Positions 33,508 to 41,760 of a DNA stretch of 64,000 bases are shown in pieces. The notes under the pieces are model-generated. The model did no database searches, was not told where the DNA came from, and was given only the letters and a program-made list of their open reading frames with translations. A program made the position numbers and the translations under genes. The DNA comes from a virus, in IMG/VR virus record IMGVR_UViG_3300040751_001712, positions 1-64,000 of that record. One strand, given 5' to 3'. How positions within the stretch are numbered: the first letter of the stretch is position 1; the number at the start of each line of letters is the position of its first letter.

Positions 33508-36500
33508 ATGCGTACCATAGGTAATCTAACAATATCAGGTTCATTAAATACAAGTGGTTCTATAAGAGCAACTACCTTTATAGGAGTTGTGAGTTCTTCT
33601 GCCCAACTTTCTACAGAGATATCAGGAGCATTTACGTCTACCTCTGCCTCACTTGCTTCTGATATACAGAACAATGATACACGATTATCTACCTTGGAGG
33701 GTAAGACCTTGGTGAGTTCTTCTGCACAAATATCTTATACAGGTATTACAGATATACCTAATGGGATTGTGAGTTCTTCTGCCCAACTTTCTATAACAGA
33801 ATCCCAAATAAGTGATTTAACTCATTATACTAACTCCGATACTTTATCTTATATTAATAGTATAGGAGTTGTATCAGGTTCTGCTCAAATAACTCTTTCT
33901 TCTGCTACAGGTAATTTAACAGCAGTAAGAATATCAGATTTTGATACAGAGGTTTCTAATAATACTTCTGTAGTTGCAAATACAGCAAAAGTAGGTTATA
34001 CAGATGCTTTAGTTAAAGCAAAACTGAATACAGAGTCTGTTTTAAGTGGTTCTATTACATCTGCTAAAATAACAGATGTAGATGCATTTTCACAATCAGG
34101 AACTTATGCTAATTTAAGAGCGCAAGGAACTACAGCATCTGATGTTGGTTTAGGTAATGTTACAAACGAGTCTAAGGCAACGATGTTTACAAATGCTGCT
34201 TTGACAGGAAATCCAACAGCACCTACCCAAACAGGAACTGACGATTCTACTAAAATTGCAACAACTGCATTTGTACAGGGTAGAATTGATACTATAATAG
34301 GAACTGCGGGTTCTGCATTAGATACGTTAGGAGAACTGTCAGCTTCGTTATCTAATGACCAAGATGCTTTAGTTTCACTTACCACTACGGTAGGTACTAA
34401 ATTAGCAAAATCTTCAAACTTATCAGATTTAACAAATGTTGTAACAGCAAGGACAAACTTAGGATTAGGTACTGCTGCAACAACAAATTCTACCGCTTAT
34501 GCTACGGCAGCTCAAGGTACTAATGCTGATACTGCTTACAGTTGGGGAGACCATTCTTTAGAAGGATACACAACTTGCATAGGTGATATAACAGGAGTAA
34601 CAGCAGGAACAGGACTCACAGGAGGAGGTACAAGTGGAACAGTAACCGTATCTCACGCTGATACGTCTACATTAACAGGTGCGCAAGGTAGTGCAGGTAT
34701 AGCATCTATCACAGTAGATGCTTTAGGTCACGTTACGGCTGTAACAACAGCAACATATTGCACTACAGACACTAATACCACTTATACCGCAAATGAAATG
34801 CTTACTTGCATTAAGACTGTGGATGGAGCAGGTAGTGGACTTGATGCGGATACTTTGGATGGTTTAGATTCTTCTCAATTTTTGAGAAGTGATACTTCTG
34901 ATACGTTCAATGGAACTCTATCTGTATCGGGTAATATTGAATCATCAAATCAAATATCTGTTAATAACAGAACAGCTATTTCAGTTGCACATTGGTCAGC
35001 TCCTTCGACAACTACAGGTGCTATAAAAATACAAATACCTGGTTTGCATATTGGCAATTATAGTATGTTAGTATTGAGAATTACTGTATATGAATATAAC
35101 TCAACAGCTGCTACAATTTACTATGTTTCAGGACATGATTGGACATCAGGATGGTATAATAATGGAGTTATAAAAATCGGTAATGGAAACAAAGATATAA
35201 GTTTAGGTTATGATTCTAATTATGATTATATTATAGTAGGTGATACATCATCTTCTTGGTCTTATGGGCATGTAACCGTAGATGTAATGTCTCATCCAAG
35301 TTTCTATAGTAGCCTGATGGATATTACATCAGGATGGAACATAACCCAAGAGACATCACTATCAGGCATTACAACTCAGAGTGTAATAAATAAAAGAGTG
35401 CTTACAACATCAGATGAAGGGTCAGGAAATGGACTTGATGCAGACTTATTAGATGGACAACAAGGTTCTTATTATTTAGATTATAATAACTTTACTAATA
35501 AACCTACAATACCCACCAATAACAACCAACTTACGAATGGGGCAGGGTACTGTACAACAGATACTACTTATACCGCAAATGAAATGCTTACTTGCATTAA
35601 GACTGTGGATGGAGCAGGTAGTGGACTTGATGCAGATTTGTTGGATGGTAATCAAGCAAGTGCGTTTTATTTAGCTACAAACCCAAGTGGATACACAACT
35701 TGTACAGGAACTCTAACAGGCACAGGAACATCAGGATATATATCAAAGTGGAATGGAAGTACATCTCAAACTAATTCTGTTATTTATGATAATGGTACAA
35801 ACGTAGGAATTGGTACGACTAATCCTTTATCTAAATTGCAAGTTGGTACAAGAGGAACTAATAGTGCTTTATCGCTTGGGCTTACTGATGCTATTTTATT
35901 TGATTTTTACAATGATAATTCTCCTTTTAAAAGACACGGAGTAATAATATCTCAAGCTGCAGACGCAAGTGAGTCTGTTTTGGATTTTAATACAAAAGCA
36001 GCCAACGGAACAAATACCACTAAGATGACTATTTTAGGAAACGGCAACGTAGGGATAGGTACTACTACTCCTGCTGCGAACTTGGATGTAAATGGGAGTG
36101 GTAGATTCAACGGTAGCTTAATAGTAAATACTGGTAATATACTTAGTTTAGACCAAAATTATAATGTGCATGGATATCTAAAATTCTCAGTTACCGACTT
36201 TGGAAGTGAAAATTCTTTTGGAATGTATGGTTATTATGGCCTTGCTTTTCAGACAAGGCAAGGCATAGGAATTGTACTTAAAGGAAACTCTAACAACGTA
36301 GGTATAGGTACTACGTCTCCATCCACCAAACTTGAAGTGAACGGTACAGCTACAGTTACTACCATTGTAGAAACATCTGCATTAAGATTTAAGGAAAATA
36401 TAAATACTATAGAAGATACATCTATTATAGATAAGTTAAGACCTGTCTCTTTTGATTGGAAAGACTCTAAAGAAACAGAATATGGGTTTATAGCAGAAGA

Positions 36501-36657
36501 AGTTTATGATTTAGATACTACTCTTGTTACAAAAAGTGGGGAAGATGAACTACAAGGTGTAAAGTACACAAAACTAATACCTCTACTTGTTAAAAAAGTG
36601 CAGGAGCAGGACAAACAAATAAATAAACTAAAAGATTTACTAAATGGCAACACTTAA
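33508..36657 (+). CDS. long tail fibre with S74 chaperone domain
   Basis: 1049 residues. The N-terminal 200 residues are VSSSAQ(I/L)-containing repeats. The middle has GLTGGGTSGTVTVSHADTST and ASITVDALGHVTAVTTATYC, which closely parallel the giant fibre at 4742. Two copies of YTANEMLTCIKTVDGAGSGL are encoded by an exact 68-base repeat. NVGIGT repeats follow, and the C-terminus (ALRFKENINTIEDTSIIDKL, YGFIAEEVYDLD, coiled coil) is an S74 domain. A promoter precedes it, and the next gene starts within its last 14 bases. Confidence 0.85.
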   Translation: MRTIGNLTISGSLNTSGSIRATTFIGVVSSSAQLSTEISGAFTSTSASLASDIQNNDTRLSTLEGKTLVSSSAQISYTGITDIPNGIVSSSAQLSITESQISDLTHYTNSDTLSYINSIGVVSGSAQITLSSATGNLTAVRISDFDTEVSNNTSVVANTAKVGYTDALVKAKLNTESVLSGSITSAKITDVDAFSQSGTYANLRAQGTTASDVGLGNVTNESKATMFTNAALTGNPTAPTQTGTDDSTKIATTAFVQGRIDTIIGTAGSALDTLGELSASLSNDQDALVSLTTTVGTKLAKSSNLSDLTNVVTARTNLGLGTAATTNSTAYATAAQGTNADTAYSWGDHSLEGYTTCIGDITGVTAGTGLTGGGTSGTVTVSHADTSTLTGAQGSAGIASITVDALGHVTAVTTATYCTTDTNTTYTANEMLTCIKTVDGAGSGLDADTLDGLDSSQFLRSDTSDTFNGTLSVSGNIESSNQISVNNRTAISVAHWSAPSTTTGAIKIQIPGLHIGNYSMLVLRITVYEYNSTAATIYYVSGHDWTSGWYNNGVIKIGNGNKDISLGYDSNYDYIIVGDTSSSWSYGHVTVDVMSHPSFYSSLMDITSGWNITQETSLSGITTQSVINKRVLTTSDEGSGNGLDADLLDGQQGSYYLDYNNFTNKPTIPTNNNQLTNGAGYCTTDTTYTANEMLTCIKTVDGAGSGLDADLLDGNQASAFYLATNPSGYTTCTGTLTGTGTSGYISKWNGSTSQTNSVIYDNGTNVGIGTTNPLSKLQVGTRGTNSALSLGLTDAILFDFYNDNSPFKRHGVIISQAADASESVLDFNTKAANGTNTTKMTILGNGNVGIGTTTPAANLDVNGSGRFNGSLIVNTGNILSLDQNYNVHGYLKFSVTDFGSENSFGMYGYYGLAFQTRQGIGIVLKGNSNNVGIGTTSPSTKLEVNGTATVTTIVETSALRFKENINTIEDTSIIDKLRPVSFDWKDSKETEYGFIAEEVYDLDTTLVTKSGEDELQGVKYTKLIPLLVKKVQEQDKQINKLKDLLNGNT
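34780..34847 (+). repeat. 68-bp exact direct repeat, copy 1
   Basis: Identical to 35566-35633 in the same fibre gene. Both copies are in frame and encode TYTANEMLTCIKTVDGAGSG followed by LD. Confidence 0.88.
35566..35633 (+). repeat. 68-bp exact direct repeat, copy 2
   Basis: Second copy of the repeat at 34780-34847, 786 bases downstream. Recombination between them would delete 262 residues in frame. Confidence 0.88.
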
Positions 36658-37501
36658 AAATACCGTTGTAAATGATACAGGATATTTAAAATTACCCGCA
36701 GGTACAGATGCACAAAGACCTGGTACACCACAAGCAGGTATGATGAGATGGAATACTACATCAAGTGGTGTAGAGGTATATAATGGAACATCTTGGAGTG
36801 GTGTAGGTAGTAGTGATGCAGATACTTTAGATGGCATCGACAGCACAGGGTTTGTTAAAAATAACTGCAGCCAAACTAATCATGTCCTAATGTTTGGTGC
36901 TGGATATAACACAAGTCACGGTGATTGCGCCTACGCCATATTTCAGGAAGGTGGAACTTGGTCATACCCCTACCCTGACCTGAGAATCGCATACCACACT
37001 GGCATTAAAATAGGAGCGAATACAAGTTACCAAGGCACCAGGTTTTACAATGACTACAATATGGCAACTGAGTTGTTCAGCGTAGGTAACGGAGATAACA
37101 ACGTCAGAGTAGCTTATAACCTATATGCTCCTATCTTCTATGATTCAAACAACACTGGGTATTATGTAGACCCTGCAAGTACATCTAACTTTAATACAAT
37201 ATGTGCTGCTAATTATTGTGGATTACCTGCAAGTGGCGGTGGTCAATGTCAATATTGCATTGTTGTAAACGGTTTTTCAAGCTGTACAGTAAGTCCAGGT
37301 AAAAGTTTATTTGTAAGCATTAATAACAGTAATTATGATACGGGGTTTGTTAATGCAGATAATTATATGGCTACATATGTTAGCAACAATGGTTGGTCTA
37401 ATTACAATTACTTACGATTACGTTGTATTAGTAGTACATCTACATCAATTACTGTTTGTAGACAATGTGCTGGTGATACTTGGTTTTATGTAAAATATTA
37501 A
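36644..37501 (+). CDS. fibre tip/adhesin-like Cys-rich protein
   Basis: 285 residues. The N-terminus (KLPAGTDAQRPGTPQAGMMR, WNTTSSGVEVYNGTSW) is a fibre motif that usually sits near a knob. Later segments include SNNTGYYVDPASTSNFNTIC and a Cys-rich end (GGGQCQYCIVVNGFSSCTV, LRLRCISSTSTSITVCRQC). It overlaps the preceding fibre by 14 bases, as expected for a tip protein made together with its shaft. Receptor binding is inferred. Confidence 0.65.
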   Translation: MATLKNTVVNDTGYLKLPAGTDAQRPGTPQAGMMRWNTTSSGVEVYNGTSWSGVGSSDADTLDGIDSTGFVKNNCSQTNHVLMFGAGYNTSHGDCAYAIFQEGGTWSYPYPDLRIAYHTGIKIGANTSYQGTRFYNDYNMATELFSVGNGDNNVRVAYNLYAPIFYDSNNTGYYVDPASTSNFNTICAANYCGLPASGGGQCQYCIVVNGFSSCTVSPGKSLFVSINNSNYDTGFVNADNYMATYVSNNGWSNYNYLRLRCISSTSTSITVCRQCAGDTWFYVKY

Positions 37502-37504
37502 ACT

Positions 37505-37900
37505 ATGTATATAAAAATAGAAAATAATATAATAACTGAAATACATCAAACAGAAGTAGAAAACAGCTACTTTATTGAGGATGGTGTTATGTTAGAAGTA
37601 GGGTGGACAGTAGGGTTATGGGATGAAGGTAAACCTATAGGTTTTGGAAGTTCATCAATACCCTCTACTGCTGAACAAATACAGCAAGCTGAATATGATA
37701 ATACTATAGAAGAAGTAAATAATAAGAGAAATATACTACTTCAAGAAACTGATTGGATAGTAATCAGAGCAGTAGATACCAGTACACCTATGCCTGTATA
37801 TTGGCAAGTATACAGACAGGCTTTAAGAGATATTACTACTCATGCTAATTATCCTTTTTTACAAGATGAAGATTGGCCTATTAAACCACAAAATATATAA
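37505..37900 (+). CDS. tail fibre assembly chaperone-like protein (Phage_tail_APC type)
   Basis: 131 residues. The C-terminal half shows RNILLQETDWIVIRAVDTST, then PVYWQVYRQALRDITTHANY and DWPIKP. This is the RN-x2-L-x2-TDW ... YRQALRDI ... WP pattern of phage tail assembly chaperone family proteins found beside fibre genes. It probably helps folding or attachment of the adhesin encoded just before it. Confidence 0.82.
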   Translation: MYIKIENNIITEIHQTEVENSYFIEDGVMLEVGWTVGLWDEGKPIGFGSSSIPSTAEQIQQAEYDNTIEEVNNKRNILLQETDWIVIRAVDTSTPMPVYWQVYRQALRDITTHANYPFLQDEDWPIKPQNI

Positions 37901-37902
37901 AA

Positions 37903-38235
37903 ATGAATATTACATATAGTTGGAAAATAATTAGTTTATTTAAGCAAACAGTAGATAGTTTGCAAGATGTAGTCATTAGAGTAAAATATCATTACGTTGG
38001 AATTGATAGTGTTAGTGGAGAGCAAGGTAAGTTTGAAGGAGTAAGTCCTTTACCAACACCTACACAAGAAGGATTTATACCATTTGACCAATTAACAGAA
38101 CAAAACGTTATAGAGTGGTTAATAGCAAATGTAGACCCAACACACATGCAGACAAGAATAATTAGAGAAATAGAAAGAAAATTAAACCCAGAACAAGAAG
38201 TAGATTCTTTGCCTTGGGATATTGGTAATTTATAA
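37903..38235 (+). CDS. conserved phage protein of unknown function
   Basis: 110 residues: NITYSWKIISLFKQTVDSLQ, DVVIRVKYHYVGIDSVSG, then FIPFDQLTEQNVIEWLIANV. Strand-turn-strand followed by 'LT-x-x-x-V-x-x-W' is a pattern I recall in small proteins of T4-like cyanophages beside fibre genes. Function is unknown. It begins two bases after the preceding stop. Confidence 0.6.
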   Translation: MNITYSWKIISLFKQTVDSLQDVVIRVKYHYVGIDSVSGEQGKFEGVSPLPTPTQEGFIPFDQLTEQNVIEWLIANVDPTHMQTRIIREIERKLNPEQEVDSLPWDIGNL

Positions 38236-38246
38236 ATTAATATAAT

Positions 38247-39161
38247 ATGAGTTTTGACAGTCAAGAAAAGTTTGTAATTTTCCACATTGCAGGTGGAGTA
38301 GGTAAACATATTGCAGCAACAGCTGTGTTAGAAGGTATTAATGATAAATACCCAGACAGAAAACTAATTGTAGTATGTGCTTGGACAGAAGTATTTGAAT
38401 TTCATCCATTAGTAGATAGAGTTTATCAGTTAGGTAATACCGATTACTTTTATCAAGATTATATTGAAGGTAAAGATGTTGTAATACTTATGCACGACCC
38501 TTATCATGTTACAGGACATATAAAACAGGAACAGCACTTGATTAAAAGTTGGTATGAATGTTTAAATCTTGACTATAATAACCAACTACCTAAGTTGTAC
38601 AGTTCTTATAGAATAAGAGAAATTGTATTGCAGAAGTTTAGAAGAAACAAGCCTATTATGCTTATTCACAGTAATGGTGGTATGATACCTAATGATAATG
38701 AAGTTAATCCTTACAACATTAAAAGTTGGGCAAGAGATATGCCTTTAAGTCTTGTACAGAAATTAGTAGATAAATATAAAGATACATATCATATTATGCA
38801 GGTTTGTAAGCATAAGAATAACTTAGTACAGGGTGCAGAGTATGTACAAACACACTCTTTATTAGAGTTGTTTACTTTGTTAAGATTGACTACTAAAAGA
38901 ATTTTAATAGACAGCTCTTTGCAACATGCAGCAGCTGCTTATCAGTTACCTTCTGTTGTTTTATGGAATACAACATCACCTAATGTATATAGCTATGATA
39001 TACATAAGAATGTTTTATCTAATAAAGAAAAACTAACAGCAAAAAATAGAACAACCTATTTCGAAGAGTATGCAATAGATGGCAACCCTTTACAATGTCC
39101 TTATGAAGATGAGGATATATTTGATTTTGAAGAAGTTACAGAACTCGTAGATAAATTATAA
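38247..39161 (+). CDS. GT9-like glycosyltransferase, copy 2
   Basis: 304 residues, paralogous to the product of 24788. Shared landmarks are VIFHIAGGVGKHIAATAVLE, CAWTEVFEFHPLVDRVYQLG, KPIMLIHSNGG, ILIDSSLQHAAAAYQLPSVV and LWNTTSPNVYSYD. The two copies bracket the fibre cluster, suggesting that both act on fibre or host surface sugars, or that one is a recent duplicate with a different donor. Confidence 0.8.
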   Translation: MSFDSQEKFVIFHIAGGVGKHIAATAVLEGINDKYPDRKLIVVCAWTEVFEFHPLVDRVYQLGNTDYFYQDYIEGKDVVILMHDPYHVTGHIKQEQHLIKSWYECLNLDYNNQLPKLYSSYRIREIVLQKFRRNKPIMLIHSNGGMIPNDNEVNPYNIKSWARDMPLSLVQKLVDKYKDTYHIMQVCKHKNNLVQGAEYVQTHSLLELFTLLRLTTKRILIDSSLQHAAAAYQLPSVVLWNTTSPNVYSYDIHKNVLSNKEKLTAKNRTTYFEEYAIDGNPLQCPYEDEDIFDFEEVTELVDKL

Positions 39162-39172
39162 AACTTGTCAAG

Positions 39173-39202
39173 ATGACAAAATACAGAATTTCTAATTTAT
39201 AG
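39173..39202 (+). pseudogene. remnant copy of the start of the gene at 33252
   Basis: The 19 bases atgacaaaatacagaattt are identical to the first 19 bases of the gene at 33252. Here the frame continues only to MTKYRISNL and a stop. It lies after a fibre-cluster gene as the intact copy does, so it looks like the edge of a duplication or recombination event. The 138-base gap 39162-39299 otherwise holds only the promoter at 39266. Confidence 0.4.
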
Positions 39203-39265
39203 AATGGGATATTAGGATTATTTATAAAAAGTTTGCGAGAAGCCTAAAAAACTAAAACAGTTATA

Positions 39266-39273
39266 TACTTATA
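39266..39273 (+). promoter_or_regulatory. putative promoter variant, TACTTATA
   Basis: TTATATACTTATATAGAC lies 26 bases before ATG 39300. It is close to the sites at 18086 and 21345 (TACTTATA form). Confidence 0.45.
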
Positions 39274-39299
39274 TAGACATAACCAAACTATTAATTATT

Positions 39300-39518
39300 A
39301 TGAAAACACTACTTAAACTATTAGTAGTTACAGTAGTTTTATCCTCTTGTTCAACTTATCGTTCTGCTTATCACTATGAACCTATGTACTATTACTCACG
39401 ATTACCTATGAGTACAAAACAGCAGTATAGTATAGCACAAGAGTATTTTAACCAATTAACTAACTCTAAAAAACCTACGGTTACTATCGTAGAAAAAGTT
39501 GGGGAGAAGCAACCCTAA
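39300..39518 (+). CDS. small lipoprotein
   Basis: 72 residues. The signal peptide KTLLKLLVVTVVLSSCSTYR contains a lipobox (LSSC), so the mature protein would start at about Cys17 and be lipid-anchored. The mature part is short, Tyr-rich and basic. Small phage lipoproteins act as outer spanins in lysis or as receptor blockers that prevent superinfection. Either would fit, and its place next to fibres slightly favours the second. Confidence 0.7.
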   Translation: MKTLLKLLVVTVVLSSCSTYRSAYHYEPMYYYSRLPMSTKQQYSIAQEYFNQLTNSKKPTVTIVEKVGEKQP

Positions 39519-39559
39519 AAATTAATACCCCCTTAACACTCTTTTCTAAAAAACATATC

Positions 39560-39567
39560 TATTTATA
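39560..39567 (+). promoter_or_regulatory. putative late promoter, TATTTATAATAAA
   Basis: TCTATTTATAATAAAGG lies 44 bases before ATG 39612, giving the EF-hand gene its own promoter. The leader is A-rich (caaaacaaaacaaataaaac). Confidence 0.55.
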
Positions 39568-39611
39568 ATAAAGGAACTTAATTATTATAACAAAACAAAA
39601 CAAATAAAACT

Positions 39612-39977
39612 ATGTCTACTATTGGTATCGAAAAATTAACACCTACTATCAGAACAGTTGCACAACTTATCACAGCATTAACTAAAATTGATGCTAATAA
39701 GGATGGTAACATCGACACAGCAGAAATCTTTGCAATCGTACAAGTATTTGTAATGAAGGTTGTTGCTGTATACGGCTCACTACCTGCTGCACTTGCTGAA
39801 CTAAAGGATGTTGATTCTACCGAAAGAAAAGAACTTGTTAAGGTATTTAACGAAGAGTTTGACTTGAGTAATGATGTGTTGGAAGGTCTTATCGAAGAAT
39901 GGTTGGTCATTGTTGACCAATTAGTAACTTTAGGATTAAAGACAGCTTCTCACTTTAAAACAGAACCTCAAGCGTAA
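39612..39977 (+). CDS. EF-hand-like calcium-binding protein
   Basis: 121 residues. DANKDGNIDTAE (residues 27-38) is a complete canonical EF-hand loop: Asp, Asn, Asp, Asn, Asp and Glu at positions 1, 3, 5, 7, 9 and 12, with Gly at 6 and Ile at 8. The flanking sequences are helical, and the rest of the protein is an alpha-helical domain (LPAALAELKDVDSTERKELV). It is flanked by its own promoter and a strong terminator, and its codons resemble those of the capsid gene, so it may be very abundant. A Ca2+-stabilised head, neck or internal protein is possible. Confidence 0.72.
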   Translation: MSTIGIEKLTPTIRTVAQLITALTKIDANKDGNIDTAEIFAIVQVFVMKVVAVYGSLPAALAELKDVDSTERKELVKVFNEEFDLSNDVLEGLIEEWLVIVDQLVTLGLKTASHFKTEPQA

Positions 39978-40007
39978 GAACTGAACCCCGACCAACCCCG
40001 CTTTTTG

Positions 40008-40035
40008 AAACCCTGTCTTCGGATGGGGTTTTTTT
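40008..40035 (+). terminator. Rho-independent terminator with TTCG loop
   Basis: Stem AAACCCTGTC/GATGGGGTTT (ten pairs including two G-U) closed by a TTCG tetraloop, followed by seven T's. It ends the EF-hand transcript just before the promoter of the neck-tail unit. Confidence 0.92.
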
Positions 40036-40049
40036 GTTTACAAAGATTA

Positions 40050-40057
40050 TATTTATA
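40050..40057 (+). promoter_or_regulatory. putative late promoter, TATTTATAATAAA
   Basis: TATTTATAATAAAAG lies ten bases before ATG 40068, immediately after the EF-hand terminator. Confidence 0.58.
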
Positions 40058-40067
40058 ATAAAAGATT

Positions 40068-41225
40068 ATGGCAGACATACCAATATGGCCAGGATCAGCA
40101 TCTTTCTTCCCAGGAGACACTCCTTTTGGGTATTATGATGATGACTATTCTTTTCAGCAAGATGCTGACACAGTAGCGGTATGGTGCGCTAGAAGATTGG
40201 GATATCCTATTGTAGATGTAGAATTACAGCAGACTAATTTCTTTGCTGCTTTTGAGGAGGCTATATCTGAGTACGGTAATCAGGTAAATACTTATGTAAG
40301 TAGAGATAACTTACTGTATTTATTAGGTGCTAATACTGGATCTGAAAGTTTATCTCAGGAGTTTGTAGATCCTACAAATGCTTCTGTTTTTGATTTATCT
40401 GAGCATTATGGTACTTCTGTAGGTGTTGGAGGTAATGTAACTTATTATACAGGAAGTATAGAGGTAAAGAAGGACGTACAAGTTTATGACTTTACAAAAA
40501 ACAATACAGTACAACTAGAGTCTGGATCTTTTCAGACTGATAAATTTACTATAAGAAAAGTACATCATTATCCTATGCCAGCCTTGATAAGGTATCAAGA
40601 TCCTTATGCTGGGACTGGTTTAGGTATGCAAGGTTTGTTAGAAGGTTTCGAGTGGGGAGGTTATACACCTGCTGTTAGTTTTGTATTGTATCCTTTAAAT
40701 CACGATCTTCTCAGAATACAGGGTATAGAGTTTAATGATTTAATTAGAAAGAGTGCTTATAGTTTTGAGTTGATAAATAATAGACTAAAACTATTCCCTA
40801 TACCTACTAGAGACTACACACTACACTTCGAGTATACTCTAGATAATTTAGAGAGAAATCCTTTAAAGAGAGGTAAGGGTAGAGTCAGTGACTACTCCAA
40901 TGTACCTTACGGTAATATGGTTTACTCTAGAATTAACTCTATGGGTAAGCAGTGGATTAAAAGATATACTTTGGCTATAGCTAAAGAGATGTTAGGGTAT
41001 GTAAGAAGCAAGTACTCTTCTATACCTATACCTGAGTCTGATATAACTTTAAATGGAGATGCTCTTTTGAGTGCTGCTGAATCTGAGAAGACTGCTTTAA
41101 TAGAAGAGTTAAGAGAAATTCTCAATGAGTTCTCTAGGCAGAGTTTATTGGAGAGAAAGCAGGCTGAGTCTGATGCTTTACAAAATGAGATTAACAAAGT
41201 ACCTTTAAGATTTTATATAGGATAA
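40068..41225 (+). CDS. neck protein (gp13-like position), putative
   Basis: 385 residues. VWCARRLGYPIVDVELQQTN followed by FFAAFEEAISEYGNQVNTYV describes an acidic helical domain common in head-tail connector proteins of T4-like marine phages. The next two genes precede tail sheath and tube, which is the place of T4 gp13, gp14 and gp15. The length exceeds T4 gp13 (about 309 residues), so identity is by position and general pattern. It would form part of the neck that closes the filled head. Confidence 0.6.
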   Translation: MADIPIWPGSASFFPGDTPFGYYDDDYSFQQDADTVAVWCARRLGYPIVDVELQQTNFFAAFEEAISEYGNQVNTYVSRDNLLYLLGANTGSESLSQEFVDPTNASVFDLSEHYGTSVGVGGNVTYYTGSIEVKKDVQVYDFTKNNTVQLESGSFQTDKFTIRKVHHYPMPALIRYQDPYAGTGLGMQGLLEGFEWGGYTPAVSFVLYPLNHDLLRIQGIEFNDLIRKSAYSFELINNRLKLFPIPTRDYTLHFEYTLDNLERNPLKRGKGRVSDYSNVPYGNMVYSRINSMGKQWIKRYTLAIAKEMLGYVRSKYSSIPIPESDITLNGDALLSAAESEKTALIEELREILNEFSRQSLLERKQAESDALQNEINKVPLRFYIG

Positions 41226-41226
41226 T

Positions 41227-41760
41227 ATGGCACTATTTGGCGGCTCTAGAGATGTTAGCTTAGTTAGAAGAATAAATAAGGAGTTAATAAATGATATTAT
41301 TAACACTCAAGTTGTCGTGTATAAGATTGCTACACAGTATACAAAAATAAATATTTACGGAGAATCTTCTAAAAAAGTATTCTTTAATCCTTTAAAGTTT
41401 AACTGTCTAATAACTAGGGATGCTAAAGATTTTGCGGGAGATGACTATACAACATTTGCTAAAACTATTAGATTTGCTTTCTTAAGAGATGAGCTAAAAG
41501 AAAAAAACTTTGTACTAAAAGAAGGAGATATTGTAAAGTGGGATGCTGAGTACTATGAGTTAAACTTAATAACAATTAATCAATTGTGGACAGGAAGAAA
41601 TCCAGAAACTTTACCTATAACAGTAGATGATGGATCAGATGAATTTGGGTATAATGTATCTATAGTAGCCACAGGATTTAAAACAACACCTGATAGACTA
41701 AATATAGAAAACGTTTCTACACCAAGAACAAGTATTTATGACTTACCAAATTCTATGTAA
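41227..41760 (+). CDS. neck/head completion protein (gp14-like position), putative
   Basis: 177 residues starting MALFGGSRDVSLVRRINKEL, with INTQVVVYKIATQYTKINIY and FLRDELKEKNFVLKEGDIVK. It begins one base after the preceding stop and shares its last base with the next start (taatg). T4-like phages have gp14 here. The assignment rests on order and on the beta-rich composition of connector proteins. Confidence 0.55.
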   Translation: MALFGGSRDVSLVRRINKELINDIINTQVVVYKIATQYTKINIYGESSKKVFFNPLKFNCLITRDAKDFAGDDYTTFAKTIRFAFLRDELKEKNFVLKEGDIVKWDAEYYELNLITINQLWTGRNPETLPITVDDGSDEFGYNVSIVATGFKTTPDRLNIENVSTPRTSIYDLPNSM

